Shown: positions 31,835 to 43,677, counted from the stretch's first letter. The stretch: 64,000 bases of DNA from Aotearoamyces nothofagi (GCA_015345905.1 JADDTR010000002.1:248001-312000), one strand, 5' to 3'. Program-made: numbers and translations. Notes: generated from the letters alone by a model not told the origin.

Positions 31835-34356
31835 ATGTCTATAATCAGCACCCAAACGGAAGAAAGCGGAGTGTCGACTGTCCTAGTGTTAGACTCTGAA
31901 GTGCAAAGTCCATCGGTCACGCCTAGATTTGCGCGAGATGCTACAATCGTGTTGGTCGGGTCTCGAGGTTCGGGCAAACGCTCGTTGGGATTTATTGGTG
32001 CAACACATCTTGGACGACGTCTCATAACTGAAGATCACTACTTTGAGGAGGTTACCGGAGTTTCCAGAAGGGTTTTCCTTTCAAGGTATGGTAATAAGGA
32101 GTTCTGCAAGCGAAACGTGGAGCTTCTCCAGAAGATGCTTCACGATAATAGGACAGATTGCATCGTCGAATGCGGAATGGGCAGTATAGCCAGAGAAGCA
32201 CAAGCAACTTTGAGAGAATACTCTAAATACCACCCTGTGATCTATGTGTTACGAAATCCCGACCGTATACGGCGGCTCCTCAAGCTGTCTGAGACGGAGG
32301 CAAGACGTCTAGAACAGGCAGATTCTATCCACCGCTCCTGTTCTAATCTCGAGTACTATAACCTTCATGATCCGAGTTGCGAAACCCATTTAGCAGAGAC
32401 TTCAAAAAATCGAGCATCACCAAACTATTCTTTTGGTCTCAAAGATGCGAAGCAAGACTTCTCTAGCTTCCTTGACTTTGTCAGTGGCTTTGGAATAGAA
32501 CAAGCCATGTTCGAAAGTCCCTTCTCGCTTGCTGCAGTCCCAGCTGAATACAGACCTTATACACATGCGTTGTGCTTACAATTATCGGACCTTTTACGGG
32601 ATGATATTGACATATCAGAGCTAGACTCAGGTGGCGGCGATGTGGTAGAACTTCGTATTGATACTTGGGTTCCAAATATGTTATCGATGGTGGACAAGCA
32701 GATCGCCATAATTAGGAGGAAGATTGGGGTGCCTATAATATTCAGTGTCGACGAAGGTTTTCCACGAGAGTCATCGGCACCTGGGTCCGGCAATGGTGTA
32801 AACGGATCACTATTTCCGAAATTAATGGATCCTACAGCACTGGACAAAGAAGAGGCTGCAATTATTCTGTTACATCATGGCTTGCGCCTTGGCGTCGAAT
32901 ACATTGTCATAAGTCTCGAAAGCTCTGAAGACAATGTGCGACGTCTTATGCAAACGAGGGGTGGGACCAAAGTCATCGGACAGTATTTGGACAGAAGATA
33001 TAGTCCAGGATGGTACGATGCATCTTGGCTAGCCATGTACAGAAAAGGAGAATGGCTCGGGTGCGATATTGTGCGACTCATTCGATTTGCATCTTCGCAA
33101 AAAGACAACGATGATGTACTTTCTTTTTCTAACCATGTCGCCGAACTTCCTCAACCACGTCCTCTCCTGATTGCCTATAATCTTGGCGTAATTGGGCAAG
33201 GCTCTTTGGTCACCAATAAGATATTCACTCCGGTAACACATCCCGTGATAAAAACTCAACCAAACGACTCCAATCAACCTCTGATGACCGCAAACGAAGC
33301 CATGAAAGCGCTATTTCAGGCCTCGACCTTCAATCCACTGCAATTTTATGTTGCTGGAGCGACTGTTTCTTACAGTTTGTCTCCTGTTATGCACAAGGCT
33401 GCTTATGATATTTGCGGCATGAATCATGATTTTCAAATAAGCCTAGCCTCGAGTATCGAGGAGCTGCTACAACTATCTCAAGACCCAAACTTTGGTGGTG
33501 CTGGTATTGCCCAGCCCTTCAAAGTTGACATAATGGAACATCTCAATGCCTACAGCCGCCATGCCAAGGCTGTCGGGGCAGTTAATACCTTACTTCCTCT
33601 TCATGCCTTTCCCGACGGCTCTTCGAAATTTTTCGTTGATCGGGCAAGTCAACGAAATCGAGCAGGTCAAACGTGTGCCTGGTATGGAGATAATACCGAC
33701 TGGATTGGGATCGTGACCTGTCTGCGTCGGAACGCCTCTCCACGAAATGTCGTACAGCCCTCCAAAACCACTGGCCTAGTAATAGGAGCCGGTGGCATGG
33801 CTCGCGGGGCGATCTATGCCATGATTCACCTTGGCTGCAGAAAGATATTCATTTACAATCGCACAGTTGAGAACGCGGAGATGGTTGCGAATCACTTCAA
33901 CTCTTGGGCATCTCCACTCGCAGTTCAAGGCCCAATAGTCACAGTCCTGAGGTCAAAAGACCAACCTTGGCCGGCAGAGCATAGACAACCCACGCTAATA
34001 GTATCTTGTGTTCCTGCACATAGAGTGGGCAACCGCCCTGCAGCGAATTTTGAAATGCCTGAACAGTGGCTGGGAAGTCCTTCGGGAGGAGTCATTATAG
34101 AGGTCTGTATATTAGGCAAGCCCTGCTGTAACGGCACTGACTGGCATCTCTTTAGATGGCATATAAACCCCGAGATACACCCCTTTTGCGGCAGATTCGG
34201 CGTCTCCGCCAGCAAACAGGTCAAGCTTGGGTGACGGTAGATTTTCTTGAGGTGTTGCCTGAACAAGGCATTGCACAATTCGAACTCATGACAGGTAGAA
34301 AGGCGCCTCGGGGTCGCATGCGCGCTGAAGTACTGCGGCACAGCCTTGATGACTGA
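31835..34356 (+). CDS. qutR: Quinate pathway repressor (AROM-derived)
   Basis: Repressor QutR/Qa-1S, descended from the last three domains of the pentafunctional AROM protein; it keeps QutA inactive without inducer. Exon 1 31835-34102, intron 34103-34155 (53 bp), exon 2 34156-34356; 822 aa, shorter than the ~920 aa of known homologues, so an upstream exon could be missing. Order: shikimate-kinase-like domain with P-loop VGSRGSGKRSLG (about 41-52); type I dehydroquinase-like domain (DVVELRIDTWVPNML); shikimate-dehydrogenase-like domain with VSYSLSPVMHKAAYDICG, AQPFKVDIM, GDNTDWIGI and VIGAGGMARGAIYAM, ending LRHSLDD. Lys and Asp at the dehydrogenase catalytic positions appear kept although the protein is thought regulatory. 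Confidence 0.94.
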
Positions 34357-35693
34357 GTTACATGCGGCAATGATTCTCTAGATTCTCTAGAGAGGCATCA
34401 CAATGGATGGAGTTATATGAGGCCTTTGGTCGGTCTAGGTTGGGCTTTGGCAGGTCTTGTATGTCAGGCGTGGAAAAGGGCCTCTTGTGCTGAGAACATT
34501 GGTTCTCTGAAGTCAACATCACGCCTTGGGTGATTGATGTATTTGTCATATATCCGAATCTTGCTATCAAACAGAAGCTTCATCGCTCAATTCCACTTTG
34601 CACATTGAATTCAACCTCCTCCTCGGAGAGGAGAGAGAAATGAAGGCTTGCCAAGAGACTGGTAGAGCATAGATTGTTGGTTCAGAAGCCGACTATATTC
34701 TAGGTACTGATAAAACTGATCTGCAGGCTCTCGTCAGTTACCGATAAGATATAATTAATCGGACGCAGCTGGAGGAGGTTCTTAGGCCGTGAGGTCCTCT
34801 CCAGCACTCTCTCGAGCAAATAGAAGCTATGTGTTAACGTACCGCCCTGTGCCTGCCTCTGGACAATACTGGAATTGCTTAATGTGCTGGAGACGGATGC
34901 GCAGGAAGCGCGTCTTAAATCTAGAAAAGCATGAGGCGGAGATAAGCGGACATAGCACAGACGTGCAGGTTGGGAGCCCAGCGTGCCCACCTCAGCAGCA
35001 TCTCGACCCGCAAAGATGGAAAAGCAAGATGGAAAACGCTGTGACTCACCAGAGAGGTGTCTTCTTCGGCCGCCGCAGCGTGATTGGACGCATGTGCAGC
35101 CACCTGCACCTGCTGGCCGTCTAGTCTTGCGTCTGCTGACAGTGGAGGGGAAGCCCGCCCTGATAGGCTCCAGCCCGGCAATCGCAATGTCGTCCACTTA
35201 GGCTAGGCTGAGGTGCCGCGACCGTCTGTCTACCTGCCTTGCCTTAGCTAAGCTCCAGTAGGCCCGCACCTAGCCTGCCTATACCTACAGGCCTACAGTA
35301 CGGTGCTACTGGCATGACTTTGATTTCTTCCTCGCACTCTCTGCTTTGGACCTGTCTATACTCTTCTACGGGCCAGGCCTGTATCGCAGCATATCTGTAT
35401 CGCAGCATATCTTCCTCTTCCTTCGCGCGCTCGGCATTGATACCTACCTGGACAGAATACCGCCGTGAGTTCTGCCTGAAGGCATTTGTTCAACCAGGCA
35501 GAGGGACGGGCAGCTTGCGACAGGCCGGTGCTGCGCTTTATATTGGTGCGCATTTTTGCAGAGGAAGGCCCACAGGTCAGGCTGCTAGAGTTGCTCGACA
35601 GCGACAGGAAACAGCGAGTTCTCGAGGGGGCGGAAAGCAATAATTGAGATCAGTTCTCGCAGACCAGAGACGCAGACATATTATATACCCACC
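34357..35693. other. Intergenic DNA between qutR and the next Zn2Cys6 gene
   Basis: About 1.3 kb without a recognised gene. It holds a perfect 16-bp tandem duplication (GTATCGCAGCATATCT twice, 35381-35412) and TCTCTAGA dyads around 34374-34390. Confidence 0.5.
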
Positions 35694-38654
35694 ATGACAC
35701 CTACACCTCCATCTACCACATCGTCGAGTGCCGGTGGCCATTCGCCCGATAGCCATTACCGGGTAGTGAGAAAGAGGAACCGAGTTCCTCTTTCATGTGC
35801 CCCGTGTAGGCATAGAAAGTATGTTCTCTTTTTCTCAATCTTGTCGGTAGTCTGCTAAGCCCTCGTTCTCTAGGCTGAAATGTAACCGATCCCATCCATG
35901 TGAAAACTGTGTGCGGCGAGGAGATGCCGCTGGCTGCTCGTATGCGGCTTCAGGGACACGTAAGAAGAGCCAGACCCAAGGGGGCTCCAGCAGCCCGGAT
36001 GACATGCAGAATCGTATCGATCGTCTCGAAGGTTTGGTGTTATCATTGATGACGAACGGCGCCCAATCAGCTGGTCCAACTGCCGCGGTGGCTGCGATTT
36101 CTCGATCTACCAGTGAGAGTGGTCCCAGCTCTAGTAGGTCGCGAGAAGTCGATTTCAGTAATGATGACATGATTAAGGAGGAGGAAGAGGATAGCGATGT
36201 GGACTCTGTGTCCAATTCTTTTGGCATTTTGAAGGTTGATAATGGTGCGGATAAAGCTATGTACTTTGGGGATAGTCATTGGCATATGGTATTATCAGAT
36301 GTGAGCAATCCTTTTTTTGTCTCGGACGGTTGGCGCCCAAGGCATATCAAAATCTTGCCTTGCTTGTCCCTTCTTTTACCGCGGTAACACTGACGTGTGA
36401 TATAGATTGCTGAAGTCAAAAGCTATTTCGCCAACCATAAGCGTGAACTGGATGCGCAATACAGCAAGGTCAAATCAACAAATCCTCCCGCAGCGTTTGG
36501 AGGCCCTGCAATCCTCTTTTCATCATCATCCCCGGTTTCAGAAGCCGAACTACGTGCGGCATTACCGCCTAAAACTACTGTTGAAAAGCTTGTCTCGCGG
36601 TATTTCAGCTCACTTAACCCATCTGTTCATATCTTGCACTATCCAACTTTCCATAAGACTATGCAAGATTGGATACAAGATACTTCTAGCCAGTCGATTA
36701 CCTGGATTGGGTTACTCTATTCAGTTCTTACCTTATCAATGCAGTCGTATGATAAAATTGGCGACGAGCCCGCAGAGTGGAGAGGTCGAACAGTAGAGAT
36801 AGCAAATGAATACAGGCTGCGGACGGTGCAATGTCTAGTGATCTCGGATTACACAAAATCGCAATTATACACGATCGAAACTCTGATGCTCTACGTTCAT
36901 AGCGAATTCAGTACGCGATGGGATGCCGAGGTTGGACTCTGGGTAATTGTTGGAATGGTTGTCCGTCTGGCAATGCGCATGGGGTATGGATATCCTCTTG
37001 CTCCCAGTTTCCTCTTTTAGACAGAGAATAAGCCAGGAGACATTTCCGCGAGCTAGTAGCTCCCGATATGTCTCATGGCTCCAATATAACCACTTTCGAG
37101 ATTGTTGCTAATATTATTTAGGTATCATCGAGATTCCAAGCATTTCCCGGGTATAAGCCCCTACCATGGAGAAATGCGCCGTCGAGTTTGGGCATTTTTA
37201 CGGCAGAGCGATGTTATGTTTTCATTTCAGCTAGCTCTGCCCAGTATGATCAAAGATGGAGACTGCGATACTGAGCTTCCTAGAAACATTTTTGAAGATG
37301 AGTTTGGACCTGACTCGACTGAGGTGAGTAAATCTGGAGCTATTGGTTGGAATCTTACTAATAATTTCAGCTTCCATCCCCAAGACCCGACAATGAACCG
37401 ACTCCAATCTCTTTTATAGTTACAAAATCGCGTCTTGCTTATGTATTTGGAGAAATCTTGAACGAACTGAATTCTCTCTCTGGCTTTAGGGCTTCATATG
37501 ACGAGGTCATGAAGAAAGACCAGAAGCTACGCGAGGTTCAAAGCACTATGCCGGCCCATCTTAAGATTCGTCCTCTGGAAGATGCCTTACTTGATCCTGC
37601 GACATTGCTTATTCAACGCTTTTATCTTGACATTTTGTTTCAGAAGGCCATGGTTGTTCTTCATCGCAAATATCTCGTCCGTGCTCGACAAAATTCTCGG
37701 TATATTCATTCACGCCGCGCTTGTGTGGAGGCTTCCATGGCAATCTTACGACATCAAGATACGCTTCACAGAGAATCTCTGATAGGCGGTCGCTTACATT
37801 CAGTGAAGTGGTTTGTCTCAACACTGACCAAGCATGACTTCTTGCTAGGGGCTATGGTCGTATGTCTAGATCTTAACTACGACGCAATAGGTAACCACTA
37901 CGATCGATACTTCTGGACAGCAGAGCAGCGCGCCAACATGTTTGCTGCCCTTGAAAAGACGCAAAATATCTGGAAAGAATCAACCGAGGAGTCCATGGAG
38001 GCATTTAAGGCAGCACAGATCCTTGAGATCATGCTCAAGAAATTGAGTTACGTTGCAACTGGTCAACAACACCCGGCAAATGTAGAGCCGCATACAACCC
38101 GTGAAGCCTTTGCTGCATTTGATGATAATTTGCAACCCGAACACTCAGCCGCCATGACATTGGGGATGCTCTCGAGTGGCGGGCTGACCCCGAATACTGC
38201 TGCTTTGTTCGGCAGTGGAGGGCCTCAATCACCTGGATCGGCAACTAAGTATGGAAACGTCGACATGTCAATGAGTAATACGAGTGGAGCTACAGGAATG
38301 ACGCCTACATATATGATGGATAGTACGAACCCAATGAGCAACATAAATGGAGCTACCTCTCCATTCTCTCAGGTGTTTGGCAATCAAGGTATAGGTCCTA
38401 GTGGCATGATGGACTTACCAGCAAATCTGGATTGGGTATGTAATCTTGATTGTCTAAACTACAAGACTAACGCTAACGGATAACAGGATGCCTGGGACCA
38501 ATATATTCAGAACGGAAACTCCTTCGACCCGTCCCTACAGTTCTACCCTACCTCTTTTGACGCGTCGGTAACCAATACCTCGGATACGCCGAATGAGCCG
38601 AATCCATTTGGCAACAGCGTCTTCATGGGCGCGAATACTCCTGGGAGGAATTAG
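35694..38654 (+). CDS. Zn2Cys6 transcription factor, function unknown
   Basis: Six exons (35694-35818, 35874-36300, 36406-36983, 37122-37323, 37371-38435, 38487-38654), all phases consistent, 854 aa. Zinc-cluster Cys are at 35, 38, 45, 51, 54 and 63 (SCAPCRHRKLKCNRSHPCENC), split by intron 1 just before LKCN. A dimer-type segment MQNRIDRLEGLVLSLM follows, then an acidic stretch (KEEEEDSDVDS). The fungal-specific domain covers about 240-480: VEKLVSRYFSSLNPSVHILHY, LWVIVGMVVRLAMRMGYHRD, RRRVWAFLRQSDVMFSFQL. The C-terminal third is Gly/Ser/Asn/Met-rich. It lies next to the quinate cluster, but nothing in the sequence ties it to quinate use. I do not recognise a named orthologue. Confidence 0.88.
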
Positions 38655-39527
38655 AGGGGCAGATACTTCTTTGTATGTTGGATATGAGAAAACCATAATG
38701 GAACTGGCGTCACGGTTATGCGGTAAAATAGCCATGTGAAAATAACGGGAATGATACCAAGGATGGACGGAGTTTTGACCTATGCGATGTACTATACTCA
38801 GCCACCTTCACACAAAAAGTTGAGCCACGCTCGTAGAAATTATGCAGTGATGAAGATGCCACCATCAAGCATCGTCCGTCGGGAACCGTGACGGCGCCCG
38901 GCTTGCGCCTCCAGCTCCCAGCACGGCACCTGGCGAGAACCTCGCCGCCTCGATCCGCGAGCCAGTCAGTACACGACCAGCAAATCCGCTCCGGAATGTC
39001 ACGGCACGTACGTTTGGCGACGGGGCGAGGTCACGTTATCGGCTGAACGGATCTCTCTCGGGTGGGCATCTTGTGTGGATTGGGATCTGGGAAGGGTGGC
39101 GCCGGCGCGTGGCGGCTATGGCTTGGGTCCTCGAGGTGTATATGTATATGTATATGTATATATGTATAACTTCTGGTTCTGTCCGGACAGCTAGTTGTGT
39201 CGGAGAGACGTCGAGTTGTTTGTGGGATCTTTGTTTATATTGCTTGTGTCCCTGTTGGCGTTGCGTGGGGCTTGCTAGTACTCGGGTTATGTGGTTTAGT
39301 CTTATCGCATTGGCGATGCTGGGGGGGTGAAATCACTTGATGCCTCCGTCAGCTTCCTAAGCTATGCTCCAGGAGACCGGGCTCATGAATATAGGGTCTG
39401 AACCAGCGACCTGTATCGATGAACATGGCCCCTGTTCAACGAGCCCTGCTCCTTCCTATGTCGACTGTAACTGAGAATATAGTCCTGGTGTTTTAAGTTA
39501 TGGCTAATTGAAATCCGAAGTTACTCA
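38655..39527. other. Intergenic DNA with (TATATG)n
   Basis: About 870 bp holding the 3' flanks of two convergent genes. A TATATG/TATG array lies at 39137-39165. A tRNA-like string at about 39383-39450 was rejected. No gene seen. Confidence 0.5.
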
Positions 39528-40802
39528 TTACAATTCTTTCTCCGGCACAACTTTACCAGGCGCGTTATTACCACTTCTCTCCCTTAAAAGCCTCAAGAAC
39601 TCATGCCTCCAACTCTCGTCATCGCCCCCCTTATGCGCCCCCATTTCATTCAGATGATGTTCCCAGCAATGCTCCTCGTACGTATGATTAGGCTCTGCAC
39701 AGTCTTCACTATTAGAGACTGCCCGTGTCGGCCATACGCCTAGCTCAGCTCCCATGTTCTCGTCCAAAAAGGTGTCCATAACAAACTGTGCTATCTTATG
39801 CCTCGTGACATCCCACTCTTCGCCCTCCCTCAAGAAAGTCCAGAGAAGGAGATCCATGCCTTTCTTCTCCAAAAACCTATTCCGCGTCTCATCATCTTTG
39901 GTGAGTCCCGTAAGGGCATATATTTTTGCCTTCATAGCAGCAGGGTCGCTCTCAGTTTCGAGACTGTGATAGAATTTATCGACGAGATCTTCATTTTCAC
40001 AGATCGAGGTCCGTCTAGATTTCATTGACTCCTGCTTGCAGCTAGACTTCACTGATCTCTTCCAGGCATCTAAAGCTTCTTCTAAAGCTGTCGGGTTGTT
40101 TTGCACTGAATTTGCGAGTATGGAAGCTGCTTGTCGGCGATGTTGAGCAGCGATAGCTCCATCTGAGGCTTCGTGTGTCATAAGAGACACTAGATTCCAC
40201 AACAGATCGCTACGCTTCATAATTTCGACTCCATAATAAATATCGTGTGATAGATCCGAGAGTATGTCCAAAGCCTCGATTAGGGTTTCATCCTTACAAT
40301 GAGCTTCATTACCAAGAGTATCGATAGCTCGATGGAAGTTCTCATGGTCTCCACCGCTTCCATCTGGTTCTCTCGGAGGTTGAATCTTTCCCGCTGCCTC
40401 GTAGGCTGGGGGTTTCTGGGGGACACGATCCCGAAGTGCTGCAATTTGTTCCACGGTGTCATTTAGAACTTCTTCGTCTGACTGAGGAATCACAATAATA
40501 GCTTGCTCAATTGGTACATCATTGGCTTCGGATTCGCCCTCCATGGGGATATTTAACCTTGCCTCTTTCAGACCTGAATAGATGTCCATCCGGACATGGA
40601 GGCCGGGTGGAAGATCCTGGTCATCGTGGATTATTTGGAAGTCTTCAGTGGGTTGGAAAATCCGAGGATAACATTCTGCGGGATTGCTCGTGTGACATAT
40701 GAGTTCTGTACTGGCAGATGGTGAAGGTGTTGCAGACAAGCCAGCGAGAGCTAATGCGAAGCAAGATATGGCTAGGAGCCATCTATATGTGTTTTTGAAC
40801 AT
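39528..40802 (-). CDS. sil1: Sil1-type nucleotide exchange factor of the ER Hsp70 BiP
   Basis: Releases ADP from the ER chaperone Kar2/BiP, needed for protein import and folding. Single exon, 424 aa. A cleavable signal peptide is evident (YRWLLAISCFALALAGLSA, residues 6-24). Then ICHTSNPAECYPRIFQPTED, the conserved fungal Sil1 opening, LPPGLHVRMDIYSGLKEARL, and an all-helical Armadillo-like body (SDLLWNLVSLMTHEASDGAI, AASILANSVQNNPTALEEAL, AKIYALTGLTKDD). It ends in EKEL, a plausible weak HDEL-like retrieval signal. Identification rests on recognised family segments and topology. The start is placed at the first Met before the signal peptide. Confidence 0.88.
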   Translation of the reverse strand: MFKNTYRWLLAISCFALALAGLSATPSPSASTELICHTSNPAECYPRIFQPTEDFQIIHDDQDLPPGLHVRMDIYSGLKEARLNIPMEGESEANDVPIEQAIIVIPQSDEEVLNDTVEQIAALRDRVPQKPPAYEAAGKIQPPREPDGSGGDHENFHRAIDTLGNEAHCKDETLIEALDILSDLSHDIYYGVEIMKRSDLLWNLVSLMTHEASDGAIAAQHRRQAASILANSVQNNPTALEEALDAWKRSVKSSCKQESMKSRRTSICENEDLVDKFYHSLETESDPAAMKAKIYALTGLTKDDETRNRFLEKKGMDLLLWTFLREGEEWDVTRHKIAQFVMDTFLDENMGAELGVWPTRAVSNSEDCAEPNHTYEEHCWEHHLNEMGAHKGGDDESWRHEFLRLLRERSGNNAPGKVVPEKEL

Positions 40803-40942
40803 GATGGAGGACAGTAAATGATGAGTCAGGACTTAAATGGGAACGTAAACGGAAGAACAGAAAATGATAACGGACGCTGCAGATGAGAGCGGCGAATTAA
40901 CATCAACTGCCAGAATCGTGTTGCAAAGAATCTATATCCGTG

Positions 40943-41365
40943 TTAGGATGTGTCGACAGCCTCGATGATGTTCTTGGTCTCCCTGCGTAGTCGTCTAAGT
41001 CTTCTCCGCTGTCTTTCAGCGATTTCGACGTCCAAGACAAGCTTGTTAAAGGCGGCTATGTTGAAAGGCTGCGACTTTCCTTCAGCCTGTTGTTGTTTTT
41101 CGATTTGCCACTCCTCAAAGATGTTAGGGGTATCCGTAAATATTACGATACACTCCCAGCTGGAGCGTACGAGAGGACAATGCTTCCACTTTACAAGATA
41201 CCAGACGTGGCCGTTCTTTGGGGTAAATTCGGCGAGGATACGTTCCATATGATATTCAGCGTCGTCTGCACTTTCTAGCGAGGCGATAGATTCAGAATCA
41301 TCTTCATCATCGTCGAAATAATCAACATTTATGTCGTCGTAGCCTGTAGCCATTTGCAAGGACAA
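40943..41365 (-). CDS. Small chromodomain protein
   Basis: Intronless, 140 aa. An acidic N-terminus (DYFDDDEDDSESIASLESAD) leads into one chromodomain at about 36-75: EYHMERILAEFTPKNGHVWY then LVKWKHCPLVRSSWE. The aromatic-cage positions Tyr, Trp and Trp look present, so methyl-lysine binding is plausible. A helical basic tail, ERQRRRLRRLRRE, follows. There is no chromoshadow domain, so it is not HP1. Small stand-alone chromodomain proteins of this build are common in filamentous fungi and uncharacterised. A second in-frame Met 4 codons later (MATGYDDINV) is an equally good start. It is divergent from the complex I gene, 298 bp apart. Confidence 0.8.
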   Translation of the reverse strand: MSLQMATGYDDINVDYFDDDEDDSESIASLESADDAEYHMERILAEFTPKNGHVWYLVKWKHCPLVRSSWECIVIFTDTPNIFEEWQIEKQQQAEGKSQPFNIAAFNKLVLDVEIAERQRRRLRRLRRETKNIIEAVDTS

Positions 41366-41663
41366 GGACAGGTGGCAGTTTCTACGAGTATCGATATCGC
41401 AAGGTATTTTCCGTACCAGCCGTCTCCAACGTATCCATAGCGGTTATTCGCCTAAGTGTTCGGCTACTGCCTGGATGCCTGGTGGCACTCCCCAAGGCCT
41501 CACAGCAGCGTCATTCATTCGGCACTTGCCAGCTTGTCATTCGTCACCCTGTAGCGAACTTTGGATTACAGATTACTCAGCGTTGCCGCGAACCTCATCC
41601 GAAGCGCAAGCTTGTCTTGCTGTACAAAGCAGACGCACTGAGGATCAATTGAGTCCGACAACG

Positions 41664-42334
41664 ATGTTTGCGATCAGGCGAAAAGCAGTGCAGTCTGCTG
41701 GAAGGCTGGGGGCAAGTCAATCTGCCTGTCGGTACTCCACTGTACACCACAAAAACACGGCCGGTACAGCCCAACATTCTACCGGCAAAGGCGAAGACCA
41801 CGGCCATCATCACCATTCGGGCCCCGTCAACGAGCCCCTAGGGGTAAGTATATTGATCTAATGCATTTAAATAATTACTAAGTAACATTCAGCCTCAATT
41901 CTACTTTGTCCTCACCGTTATCCCAGCAAGCTTTGGATTATATTGGCTGTCTCGCAATTCCAAGGATGGCAGCGTCCCAAGCCTCTCCAAGATCATCGAG
42001 AACTACTCATACTACAAGGATTTATGGGAGTCACGGAACTCAACCCATACGGCTATGATTGAGCAAGCAGCTTTCGACCGGAACCTGTTCCAGAGTTCAA
42101 GAGGGAGCGCACATGTGAACCTGAAGTTCCCGGAGTTTGTGCTCCTACAGCAATAATGAATTAGCAACGGCTAACCATTTGCATAGGATTTTCAACACCG
42201 GTTCGCCATATAATGTCTCTGCTGGTCAAGGCGGAGCAAACATTGAGAAGTTGGTGGCCCATTATGAGCAATTGAATGTTGCCGCGGAGGATAAGAAGGC
42301 CCATGCATTGGCTGCGAAAGAATCATCGAAGTAA
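41664..42334 (+). CDS. NADH:ubiquinone oxidoreductase 17.8 kDa-like subunit
   Basis: Accessory subunit of mitochondrial complex I, resembling the Neurospora 17.8 kDa subunit. Exons 41664-41843, 41893-42134 and 42187-42334; 189 aa. The N-terminus FAIRRKAVQSAGRLGASQS is Arg/Ser-rich without acidic residues, a mitochondrial presequence, followed by a His-rich stretch (GHHHHSG). One membrane segment, FYFVLTVIPASFGLYWLS, then YKDLWESRNSTHTAMIEQAA, FDRNLFQSSRG, FNTGSPYNVSAGQGGANIEK match the family. The second intron (42135-42186) uses the weak donor GTTTGT, but reading frame and conserved sequence on both sides require it. Confidence 0.82.
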
Positions 42335-42707
42335 AGAATCAAATACCCGTACAACATGAACGCTGTTGCAGATGCCTGATAACATGTATTATTTCACTGA
42401 TTGTGCTTCACACACCTGACATAGTAGCAAAAGCATGCCGTCGATTATTGACAGCAACATTTACCATTTCGGCTATGGATATGTTGGAAGGCCCCCATCT
42501 GAGGGAAATCACTTAACGATACCCGACAGTTGCATTTCTGTTGGCTAGTATTCACTCAGTGCATCGCTGCCTAACGACATCGTTGGCTTAGGGGTAAGGG
42601 GCTAAGGAGAAGGATGCTTGCCTGCAACATGTCTGGTTCTCGTGCATTTTGATCTGAAACTATAGCATCCGCTCTAAAAGCTCTTTACGTTCACTGACAA
42701 CACAAAA
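42335..42707. other. Intergenic DNA
   Basis: 373 bp between two co-oriented genes; promoter of the SET gene expected at its right end. Nothing else seen. Confidence 0.4.
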
Positions 42708-43356
42708 ATGCCGGTTTACAACCTCCCAAGCAATGCGAGTACCCTAGATCTAGATACCGGTAGGAAGCCGTCAGTGATTGACAGCAGGTTTTGTACTAAT
42801 CGTGATAGCCAACACACGAGTGTCCCCTTTTATCTTCAGTGCTGTCTATCAGATCCGTGAGGTCCCTGGAATGGGCTTGGGAGTGTTCTCGAGCACAGAC
42901 TTACTGGCTGGTACGCGGGTACTCACAGAGGAGCCGTTATTGATAGCCCATTACAACGCACAGTCCAAAGGTTCCCCAGACATAGCCGTCAATTATGGAC
43001 GACTATGTCCTGAAGATAAGGAAGCATACTCCCAATTACACCATTCGCCAAATATCGGCGACACGATCTGGGCCAAATTCTGCGCCAATGCCTTCACAAT
43101 TGACCTGGCCACCAGAAAGTGCGGGGTATACCTCCACGGTAGCAGGTTTAACCATTCCTGCAAACCAAATTGCCAAACACACTATATGGGGGACGGCAGG
43201 ATGACGGTAATGACAACGGAGAGAGTCAAGGAGGGGGAAGAACTTACAATATCATATGATCGCTCTGCTACAACGAGAGATCTCGAAAGGAGACTAGGCT
43301 TCAAATGTCAGTGCAAGCAGTGCCGCACGAGGCAGGGCTGCTGTGTGACGATGTAG
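42708..43356 (+). CDS. Small SET-domain protein
   Basis: Putative lysine methyltransferase of unknown target. Exon 1 42708-42759, a 49-bp intron with branch TACTAAT (42760-42808), exon 2 42809-43356; 199 aa. The protein is almost only a SET domain: IREVPGMGLGVFSSTDLLAG (N-SET, SAM site), GSRFNHSCKPNC (catalytic NHSC), GEELTISYD (catalytic Tyr), then the post-SET Cys cluster CQCKQCRTRQGC. A helical insertion (CPEDKEAYSQLHH) sits between, as in fungal SMYD/SET5-like proteins, but no MYND finger is present. The start MPVYNLPSNASTLDLDT is the first Met and splices in frame to SPFIFSAVYQIRE. Confidence 0.85.
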
Positions 43357-43677
43357 GGAAGTTGCCAGTTCCTGGCACAAACTCCTGATGGTATATTTTA
43401 TGAATCCTAGGTTAGGGCGTTGGGGTGCATGTCATGGATAGGGCGGATTCAGAATGTCAAGAAGATTGCCGTCATTAATTAGCAAGACCTTGTAAGTCTC
43501 GAGATAAGAAAGGAACTAAAGAATGTTCTCGTCTTGAATTATATTGTATAAGGGACTCTTGTAAATGGTGACATAAGTCTATTTACAACCCAATGCCGCT
43601 CTCTGAAACCAACTCCTGTCGCTAATAACAAAACAGAGTAAATTAACAGGGTAATTTGTGTCGTTTTCTCGTTTAGG
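43357..43677. other. Convergent 3' flanks
   Basis: 321 bp between the SET gene and spt2 stops; no gene seen. Confidence 0.4.

Noticed and set aside
39383-39450. tRNA-like string on the minus strand (ends GGGCTC / GAGCCC, with GGTTCAGACCC inside)
   Set aside because: The 68-nt string lacks a proper D arm and 7-nt anticodon loop, and the T loop is not canonical; at most a chance or badly decayed match.
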